DNA from: Lachnospiraceae bacterium
GTDB taxonomy: Bacteria; Bacillota; Clostridia; Lachnospirales; Lachnospiraceae
Reading direction: 5' to 3'
Length of the DNA: 43,527 bases
Assembly: GCA_024403485.1 (NCBI GenBank)
Contig: JAKSRT010000006.1
Location: 1 to 43,527, forward strand
This document shows, piece after piece, positions 38,351 to 43,527 of the stretch (its first letter is position 1; every line of letters begins with the position of its first letter). The notes beneath the pieces were generated by a model. It was not told the origin of the DNA, ran no database searches, and worked only from the letters and a program-made list of their open reading frames with translations. The position numbers were made by a program, and so were the translations under genes.

Positions 38351-38391
38351 TTTTTTACTCTATAGGAAGAACTTTCCTATAGAGTAAAAAA
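38351..38391. repeat. Perfect 18-bp inverted repeat
   Basis: Arms 38351-38368 and 38374-38391 are exact inverted copies with a 5-base spacer; the core is ACTCTATAGGAA. The T-run is on the 5' side and the A-run on the 3' side of both strands, so it is not a normal terminator. It abuts the GC-rich element to its left and the nuclease terminator to its right. Confidence 0.6.
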
Positions 38392-38414
38392 ATCCGGCCC
38401 AAGGACCGGATTTT
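38389..38414 (-). terminator. Terminator of the Rpn-type nuclease gene
   Basis: AAAATCCGG (38389-38397) pairs with CCGGATTTT (38406-38414) with an 8-base loop. On the minus strand the stem ends in a run of seven T, 45 bases after the stop codon. Confidence 0.88.
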
Positions 38415-38458
38415 AAATGTTTCAATTTCAAATATGCAAACTTTGGTATGTATAATTA

Positions 38459-39304
38459 TTATATTTTTCCGGCTTCTGCTATTTCTTCTTCGGTAGCATT
38501 AAGAAGATTAACTGCATCTTCTTTTGTTCCGTTTCGAAGGATGCATGCTATAGCTTTTATGCGGCCGTCATGTGCGCCTTCTGCCAAGCCTTCTGCTCTG
38601 CCTTCCGCTCTGCCTTCCGCTCTGCCTTCTTTTCTTGCCTCTTCCTTCGCTTCTTCTTTTTCTTCCTCAAATTTCTGATAAAGAAACATATATTCATTCC
38701 TCCAAATATCTGTATCCAGAGTCTCCGAAACAGCCCTTTCCAGCCGGGAAGTAAAGTCATCCTGCGGAATATGGCAAATAAGATAATCAAGAAATACTTT
38801 AAGGTCCTCGGAAATATCATCCGCGCTCCCCTTTGGTGTTAAGAAAATCTTAGTTGCTCCATCTTCTAACTGTATCCTCTTATCTTCATCACAATATGTA
38901 TGAAAAACATATTTGTGACGATTTTCCCCTTTAAATGGCTGTTCAATACATATAAAAATAATATATGATTTATTTAATATTTTAAATGATGAACCCTTTT
39001 TTAACAAGCCTACATCAATCATCCCCTGATAATATCGGCTTCTTCTCGGCAAATCCCTAAATTTAGTGGTTTGCATTTCAATATCATACACAGTATTCTC
39101 ATCATCTTCTATGTAAACATCCAGTCTGACTCCCCTTCCGGCAATATTCAGATCAATCGGCTCCTGCCTATGTACATAAACAATTTTAGTAATTTTCTTT
39201 TCAAGGATTATCTCGAGCAATTTTTTGCATAAATCCTGATTGTTTTCAAGTACTTTACAGAATACAAAGTCATCCGTAAAGTCAAGTTCATTGTAACTCT
39301 TCAA
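38459..39304 (-). CDS. Rpn-family recombination-promoting nuclease / putative transposase (PD-(D/E)XK)
   Basis: A 281-residue protein starting MKSYNELDFTDDFVFCKVLENN, the hallmark of this abundant family. The nuclease core shows RLDVYIED (Asp) and YDIEMQTTK (the E-x-Q form of the second motif). E. coli RpnA is a DNA endonuclease that raises recombination; the native role is unsettled, and phage defence has been proposed for some members. A charged helical tail contains a tandem EGRA repeat. I start it at TTG 39304: GGAGG lies 11 bases upstream, while an earlier TTG (39313) is too close to that site. It has its own promoter and terminator. Confidence 0.88.
   Translation of the reverse strand: MKSYNELDFTDDFVFCKVLENNQDLCKKLLEIILEKKITKIVYVHRQEPIDLNIAGRGVRLDVYIEDDENTVYDIEMQTTKFRDLPRRSRYYQGMIDVGLLKKGSSFKILNKSYIIFICIEQPFKGENRHKYVFHTYCDEDKRIQLEDGATKIFLTPKGSADDISEDLKVFLDYLICHIPQDDFTSRLERAVSETLDTDIWRNEYMFLYQKFEEEKEEAKEEARKEGRAEGRAEGRAEGLAEGAHDGRIKAIACILRNGTKEDAVNLLNATEEEIAEAGKI
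38576..38629. repeat. 12-bp tandem repeat encoding EGRA units
   Basis: Four 12-base units (38576-38623) plus a half unit occur with the form GCCTTCYGCTCT on the plus strand; the first is diverged. They encode (E-G-R-A)n near the C-terminus of the nuclease. As the unit is a multiple of three, copy changes alter tail length without shifting frame. Confidence 0.85.
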
Positions 39305-39449
39305 ATAAAGCAATACCTCCTAATATCATTTTTCCTGCATCTTTTCCAAAAGTCTGCAGATTCTTCAACACCGTAATGGGAATAAAAAGAATATTTGATA
39401 ATTGAAATAAGAAAAATCGACTCATCGAATGTGAATCGGATAGAAAAAT

Positions 39450-39477
39450 AATATAATGCCTATTACGAAAATGTCAA
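39450..39477 (-). promoter_or_regulatory. Promoter of the Rpn-type nuclease gene
   Basis: On the minus strand TTGACA (39472-39477) and TATATT (39450-39455) are 16 bases apart. It implies an untranslated leader of about 140 bases. Confidence 0.6.
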
Positions 39478-39513
39478 ATAAAACCAACCCATTTACTATA
39501 AATATATTTGTAA

Positions 39514-39541
39514 TTGAACAACTCATTCATTAAAATATAAA
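39514..39541 (+). promoter_or_regulatory. Promoter of the CgeB-like glycosyltransferase gene
   Basis: TTGAAC (39514-39519) and TATAAA (39536-39541) are 16 bases apart, about 30 bases upstream of the start codon. Confidence 0.55.
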
Positions 39542-39572
39542 TGTACCAACAATAAAGGTGGATGCTTCTCAC

Positions 39573-40793
39573 ATGAAAAAGAAAATTCTTTTTATAAAAT
39601 GGAATAGTTTTGGTAATGATTATTTAATTCAGACACTTGAAAGCATGGGATACGGTGTTGAGTATTTTGACATTACCGAAGAAGATGCAGATATGCGTTT
39701 GGGCGCTGCCATAACAGAGCAGCTCCTAAAGAAAATATTGTCCTGCAATCCGGAATTTGTTTTTAGTTTTAACTACTACCCGGTTGTTGCCATGGCTTGC
39801 AAAGCCGGCCGGGTAAAATATATATCCTGGATATATGACAATCCTTATATAATGCTTTATTCGCAAACGGTATTCTATGATACAAATCGTATTTTTGTCT
39901 TCGATTCTTCCGAAGTCGAGTATTTTCGCAGTCTGGGAGTCAAAAACATATATTATATGCCAATGGCTGCTGCCGTCACAAACTATGACAATATCATCCC
40001 TGACCATATACATCATGAAAAGTATGATAGTGATGTAACATTTATCGGTTCGATGTACAGCGAGAAAAAGCAAAATCTTTTCAGACACTTAGACGACTTG
40101 GATGATTACACACAAGGTTTCCTAAACGGTCTGATGGAAGCCCAGAAAAATATCTATGGAATGGATATACTGGAGCCGACATTAATTAAGTCTCCCAAAA
40201 TCGTAGAAAGTATGAAAAAAACCTGTCCGATAACAGCCCATGGCGATGGACTTGAAACCGTAGAATGGACTTTTTCAAACTACTTTTTAGCCAGAAAAGT
40301 AACAGCTATGGAACGAATGGAAATAATGCAATTGTTGTCTGACACCGTAATCAAGCAGCGGGAGCAAAAATACTCTTCTCCCTGGAAAGTCCGTTTATTT
40401 ACGCCGGATAAATCTTTCAAACTCCCCGGAATAGAAAACTTTGGCAAAATAGATTACTACTCAGAAGCTCCGTATGCCATTAAATGTGCAAAAATTAATT
40501 TAAATATTTCTCTCAGAAGCATCCATAGCGGAATCCCGCTTCGCTGTATGGACTTATTTGGTTGCGGGGGCTTTGTTTTGACAAATTACCAGTCAGATTT
40601 TATGAACCACTTTGTTCCCGGAGAAGATTTTGTATACTATGAAAGTATAAGCCAAATCCCGGATTTGATAGATTATTACCTGACCCATGATGACGAAAGA
40701 ACTGCAATCGCCGCCAACGGGTATAACAAAGCAAAAAAAGAATTCTCCTACGAAAAACAGCTGGAGCGAATATTGGAAATAGCTTCGTCATAA
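39573..40793 (+). CDS. CgeB/DUF3880-like glycosyltransferase
   Basis: A 406-residue cytoplasmic protein. The N-terminal half resembles DUF3880 (KILFIKWNSFGNDYLIQTLESMGY ... YISWIYDNPYIMLY ... NIYYMPMAA). The C-terminal half has the GT-B-type region SEAPYAIKCAKINLNISLRSIHSGIPLRCMDLFGCGGFVLTNYQSDF, typical of the glyco_trans_1_2/CgeB group. Such enzymes add sugars to surface structures, spore coat (CgeB) or flagellin; the target here is unknown. ATG 39573 (MKKKILF) is preferred, with GGTGG about 10 bases upstream; an ATG at 39558 overlaps that site. It is isolated: divergent from the nuclease gene and followed by a long gene-free stretch. Confidence 0.82.
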   Translation: MKKKILFIKWNSFGNDYLIQTLESMGYGVEYFDITEEDADMRLGAAITEQLLKKILSCNPEFVFSFNYYPVVAMACKAGRVKYISWIYDNPYIMLYSQTVFYDTNRIFVFDSSEVEYFRSLGVKNIYYMPMAAAVTNYDNIIPDHIHHEKYDSDVTFIGSMYSEKKQNLFRHLDDLDDYTQGFLNGLMEAQKNIYGMDILEPTLIKSPKIVESMKKTCPITAHGDGLETVEWTFSNYFLARKVTAMERMEIMQLLSDTVIKQREQKYSSPWKVRLFTPDKSFKLPGIENFGKIDYYSEAPYAIKCAKINLNISLRSIHSGIPLRCMDLFGCGGFVLTNYQSDFMNHFVPGEDFVYYESISQIPDLIDYYLTHDDERTAIAANGYNKAKKEFSYEKQLERILEIASS

Positions 40794-40980
40794 AGAAAGG
40801 GTCCGCTTGCGGAGTTTGCCCCTCAACAAGTTTGACAAACCCTCAAGAACTTTTATTATCCGCATTTACATCGGCATTCTCTTTGATTTATGAAATGAAC
40901 GGGTAAACCGGTATTTTGTTTTTTATATAATTATGTTCTTAGTCCTGCACCTATACAACGCATATTTATAGTATAGATAA
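40794..40980. other. Gene-free spacer after the glycosyltransferase
   Basis: It contains a short hairpin TCCGC-TT-GCGGA (40802-40813), imperfect repeats of GTTTG/CAAAC with CCCTCAA, and an AT-rich end with a weak -10-like TATAGT (40967-40972). I see no convincing terminator, gene or strong promoter. Confidence 0.4.
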
Positions 40981-40989
40981 TCATAACAT

Positions 40990-41440
40990 TGATTACTGGA
41001 CCACACACGGGTGTTATTGGATAACATCCTGATCCTGGCAGAGACACAAAGGTGGCCCTCCACTTATCTACAGCCTGTGCAGACAGGACGCCCCTTCTAG
41101 TATGCTTTCAGAACGACTGGTCAAATATCCAGAAGAACTCTCCGTTCCAGAGACAAAACGGAAAGGGTGATAGCTTGGTCCTCCAAAGGTTCGAGCGCGG
41201 ATAACAGAGTCGCTTCTGTTATAAATACAATTGAGCCAAGATGCTGAAGATCTTGAATCCTTCAGAGAGCTTACCACTCTTCAATGTGTCAGATAGAACC
41301 TTCACTACCGTAGAATAATAAAAAGGCCGCACACATAAGCTGCGATAACAAAGTGTTCCTATCAGTCACACATAAAACTCACTAGATTGCTGGAGTGAAA
41401 AAAGTGTTGACCAAATCACTCATGTGAGGAAGCGGCCTAT
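40990..41440 (+). ncRNA. Candidate large structured noncoding RNA
   Basis: No open frame here has coding character, but the plus strand folds into three consecutive multibranched domains. Domain I is closed by GGACCA (40998-41003) with TGGTCC (41176-41181) and holds five hairpins: 41009-41029 (9 pairs), 41050-41065, 41074-41087, 41117-41132 and 41141-41162. Domain II is closed by AAGGTTC (41186-41192) with GAACCTT (41296-41302) and holds hairpins 41201-41222 (9 pairs) and 41244-41265. Domain III is closed by AGGCCGC (41324-41330) with GCGGCCT (41432-41438) and holds short hairpins. Three stems contain a G-U pair that would be an A-C mismatch on the other strand, favouring plus-strand transcription. 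Ends are approximate. The family is not recognised. Confidence 0.5.
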
Positions 41441-41457
41441 CTTTAACACAAAATTAA

Positions 41458-41479
41458 AAAGGATGAGCATCATTCCTTT
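41458..41479. terminator. Hairpin between the RNA candidate and the unknown gene
   Basis: AAAGGATGA (41458-41466) pairs with TCATTCCTTT (41470-41479) with one bulge and a 3-base loop. On the minus strand it is followed by T5 then AATTTTG, a reasonable terminator for the gene at 41633-42283, though 154 bases past its stop. On the plus strand the tail is only T-rich and weaker. Confidence 0.5.
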
Positions 41480-41632
41480 CTATAATTTAAATATGCTTTT
41501 TAATGTAAAAAACTCATTACTTCTTTTTGCTAATGGAATTTCTTCTTTATGAATTATTATATAGGTACGAACAATACTAGCATTTTTTAATATTCAATTA
41601 AATGAGAACTTATGTTTCGTAGATTACAATTA

Positions 41633-42283
41633 TTATTGAATAATACTAATAATAGCCTGAACTATTGGTTTCCCAATACTATAAATTTGCATTGCATTGC
41701 TAACAAAACTTACTACATCCGGCACATTCTTTAGATACCTATTCTTAAATGATTTTTTTTCGATTTGAGCTTTACTTTTAGTTTCACGTATCAACAGTTT
41801 ATTCAATTCTTTTAATACATAGTCCGAGTTTTCTTCTGATAAAGCTGCAAGTAATAGAAAACTCTCAACTGGAAGAACTAATTGCTTATTATTTAATGTT
41901 AGACCCACAACGCCATAATTCTCTTCAACCTTGTTTTTTAATAAGCTTTGTACACTCGGATTTTCTATTGTGATAGTAATCGTGCCTATACTGGGGTCAT
42001 AATACCCATGACTTATAGCATTATTCAATTCATTCACCCAATTTATTTCACGAGGATACAACAGTTGCGATTTAATCCTTAAGTTTCTTACTTTACTTTC
42101 AGGAATGCCCAATGCTACACTAATATCGTAATCTCTAATGTTCTCGCTTTGAGAATCCATAAAGATTGTAAACATCAATATTTCATAATCTGATTTTGCA
42201 AAAGTACCAAACTTTCTTGAGAAAAGTTCAGATTCTTGTATACGATTTTTAAACTTATCTAAATCAATATTATTTATAAGCAT
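41633..42283 (-). CDS. Uncharacterised protein with possible helix-turn-helix and hydrophobic C-terminus
   Basis: A 216-residue protein I do not recognise. Residues 30-75 (KSDYEILMFTIFMDSQSEN, then DISVALGIPESKVRNLRIKS) look helical and could form a helix-turn-helix. The middle part (100-150) alternates beta strands with TITITIENPS and VGLTLNNKQLVLPVESFLLLAAL. A basic stretch (KSKAQIEKKSFKNRYLK) precedes a hydrophobic C-terminal helix (VVSFVSNAMQIYSIGKPIVQAIISII) that may touch the membrane. Composition is more AT-rich than the core genes, suggesting transfer. There is no strong ribosome site before ATG 42283. A perfect inverted repeat lies just upstream. The gene is real by length and composition, but its role is unknown. 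Confidence 0.65.
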   Translation of the reverse strand: MLINNIDLDKFKNRIQESELFSRKFGTFAKSDYEILMFTIFMDSQSENIRDYDISVALGIPESKVRNLRIKSQLLYPREINWVNELNNAISHGYYDPSIGTITITIENPSVQSLLKNKVEENYGVVGLTLNNKQLVLPVESFLLLAALSEENSDYVLKELNKLLIRETKSKAQIEKKSFKNRYLKNVPDVVSFVSNAMQIYSIGKPIVQAIISIIQ

Positions 42284-42294
42284 TATATTTTCAC

Positions 42295-42328
42295 AACATA
42301 GTACCTATAATTGTTATCATACTATGTT
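42295..42328. promoter_or_regulatory. Inverted repeat upstream of the unknown gene, candidate operator
   Basis: AACATAGTA (42295-42303) and TACTATGTT (42320-42328) are perfect 9-base arms with a 16-base AT-rich spacer, 12-45 bases before the start codon. A -10-like TATGAT lies at its left-hand start on the minus strand. It may bind the adjacent gene's own product if that product is a DNA-binding protein. Confidence 0.45.
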
Positions 42329-42467
42329 ACATCCTTTCTTTAGAAACAAATCGATATATATATGTTTTGTTTATCTAACTAACCTTTAAGGAATGATTCT
42401 ATTCAAACTTTCCGCTATCAGCAAATACCACTATCGTATTATGAATAAACTCATCTTATACATAATC

Positions 42468-43364
42468 CTAATTTAAAGACACCTCTATAACCGGTCTAAT
42501 GTACCACCAATCCTCTGAAGATTTATGCCTTTTTTCTATATATCCATCAATATTAATGGTCCTAAAATGGTCTATACTTAGGACGCTATCATCATCGAAT
42601 GGCCGACTGTCTTCCAACATGTCTCTACTAGGTAAACTGATTTTTTTTACATGTTTAATTTCATTTTCGTTAAAATAGCGTCGAAATTGTCTTATCATAA
42701 AATCATATTGTGATGTAGTCTCTTCCCAATGAAATCCGTATGTATAATCTAAACATATGAGTGTAGCAGTATTCCCATTTTTCTCTAATAATTTCCAATT
42801 AAGATCCTTAAATGCAACTGTATAATCACTTTCATCGGAATATGAGCGTAAGATAGTAATAACTTCACTATAATCTTTTAAATCTTCAAAACATTCATTG
42901 TACCTGTCTTCTGAATCATAAAAAGAACCTAATGAAGAAAATATGTTCAAAGCTTCCTGATAGTATCCAGTTTTCCAGTAGTTCTCCGCCGTATAATATT
43001 TAACTACATTGCTCCATTCTTGTACTTTTTCTGCACTGTCACGAAATGCTTCCAATTTCACAAAAATATCTTTGGCCACATCAAAAGAACCTTCTGAAAG
43101 ATATTGCATTGCTCTATCGTATTCTTCGGAATTCTCACATTCAATTACCTTCTCTGCTGATTCTTTATATGAATCTAATGATTTAAATATATCCTCTGCT
43201 TTATCATATTCACCATTTTCCAACAATTCAATTGCATATAAATATGTTGTTTCATTAATACCATCAATACATTCCTGAATCTTTCGCCTCGAATCCCTAT
43301 ATGATGAAATCTTTTCAAATTCTATTTTGGCATGCTCATATTCTTGATTCTCGTATAGTGGCAT
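42468..43364 (-). CDS. Repeat protein with DUF6273-like C-terminal domain, possibly 5'-truncated
   Basis: At least 298 residues. Residues 1-165 hold four TPR-like units of about 37 residues with the pattern GEYDKAEDIFKSLDSYKES followed by a Cys-containing turn. Residues 175-298 resemble the DUF6273 module found in many Clostridia proteins: LNWKLLEKNGNTATLICLDY, an RRYFNENE segment and the final WWYIRPVIEVSLN. The function is unknown; such proteins are often surface-associated or sensing. ATG 43364 has no ribosome site and lies inside the first repeat, with an in-frame stop 15 codons upstream. The true N-terminus is therefore probably lost or frameshifted, or the protein starts unusually. Composition is AT-rich. 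Confidence 0.6.
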   Translation of the reverse strand: MPLYENQEYEHAKIEFEKISSYRDSRRKIQECIDGINETTYLYAIELLENGEYDKAEDIFKSLDSYKESAEKVIECENSEEYDRAMQYLSEGSFDVAKDIFVKLEAFRDSAEKVQEWSNVVKYYTAENYWKTGYYQEALNIFSSLGSFYDSEDRYNECFEDLKDYSEVITILRSYSDESDYTVAFKDLNWKLLEKNGNTATLICLDYTYGFHWEETTSQYDFMIRQFRRYFNENEIKHVKKISLPSRDMLEDSRPFDDDSVLSIDHFRTINIDGYIEKRHKSSEDWWYIRPVIEVSLN

Positions 43365-43527
43365 AGCATTTTCATGTAAAGGCTTATAAAAAGTAACTAT
43401 TTTATTTCAAGCTCATTAGGGATGATTGCTGAATGTTTACTTATAAATCCAGTATTAGTTATAGCAACAAGAAATGAATCAATACAAAATAAGCAATATA
43501 CTAGTCTTTATCAGGCGTTTCATGAAA
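43365..43527 (-). pseudogene. Possible decayed 5' region of the TPR/DUF6273-like gene
   Basis: Reading leftwards in the same frame as the repeat gene, ATG 43523 gives MKRLIKTSILLILY, then a TGA, then FISCCYN and another stop. This looks like a broken lipoprotein-type signal sequence. Further stops follow before 43364. Another frame gives a short open stretch ending GFISKHSAIIPNELEIK. The window edge prevents a firm decision between a decayed start and unrelated spacer. Confidence 0.3.

Noticed and set aside
41186-41200. GGTTCGAG segment resembling a tRNA T-arm
   Set aside because: No matching acceptor, D or anticodon arms around it, and the 3' side does not pair as a T-stem. It instead pairs with 41296-41302.
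41068-41277. Minus-strand open frame of 69 codons in the gene-free stretch
   Set aside because: No ribosome site, biased composition (Ser/Arg-rich) without domain character, and it lies across the hairpins of the RNA candidate.
40990-41440. RNase P RNA, tmRNA or SRP RNA as explanation for the structured stretch
   Set aside because: I do not see the conserved RNase P core, a proteolysis-tag reading frame with tRNA-like end, or the SRP Alu/S-domain signature.

Overview
The window looks like chromosomal DNA of a Clostridia bacterium, most likely a gut- or rumen-type Lachnospiraceae. This rests on the moderately AT-rich base composition, the run rho-rpmE-DUF1385-prmC-prfA, the Clostridia-type small families DUF4364 and DUF4250, a response regulator with a SARP-type output domain, and two intracellular GH2 glycosidases. 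The genus cannot be fixed from the sequence alone.

Layout. 1-3.2 kb (minus): arginine biosynthesis operon GNAT-argJ-argB-argD (argD cut by the left edge), with a good promoter and an inverted repeat upstream. Three helically phased repeats lie between it and a divergent DUF1294 membrane protein gene. 3.5-4.3 kb (minus): ridA and a small unknown gene. 4.4-8.7 kb (plus): a three-gene signalling operon of a receiver-SARP response regulator and two LytS-like histidine kinases; the first kinase has Asp where the phosphoacceptor His should be. 8.7-12.3 kb (minus): GT2 glycosyltransferase, GH2 glycosidase and S4-domain protein YlmH. 12.4-14.5 kb (plus): cysS and an RsmJ-like methyltransferase. 14.5-17.1 kb (minus): CarD-like factor, SGNH hydrolase and rfbD. 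17.2-22.5 kb (minus): translationally coupled M18 peptidase-AraC regulator-lacZ. 22.6-29.3 kb (minus): membrane-anchored FKBP/trigger-factor-like foldase, prfA, prmC, DUF1385, rpmE and a rho with a long disordered insertion. 29.3-29.9 kb (plus): DUF4364. 29.8-35.5 kb (minus): alkaline-phosphatase-superfamily enzyme, rarA, clpB and a 57-residue DUF4250 gene. 35.6-38.2 kb (minus): zinc/cadmium efflux operon (SmtB-like ArsR sensor, separate HMA protein, P1B ATPase) with a recognisable operator.

The right end (38.3-43.5 kb) is accessory in character: a GC-rich hairpin island, an Rpn-type PD-(D/E)XK nuclease with an EGRA repeat tract, a CgeB/DUF3880-like glycosyltransferase, a gene-free stretch of about 0.8 kb, then two AT-rich genes of uncertain function. 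The second of these seems to lack its proper 5' end. In the gene-free stretch the plus strand folds by inspection into three consecutive multibranched domains (about 40,990-41,440), which I read as a candidate large structured noncoding RNA.

The two most interesting items are this RNA candidate with its neighbouring unknown gene, and the kinase pair with the His-to-Asp replacement. All function calls come from reading motifs; no database search was possible.
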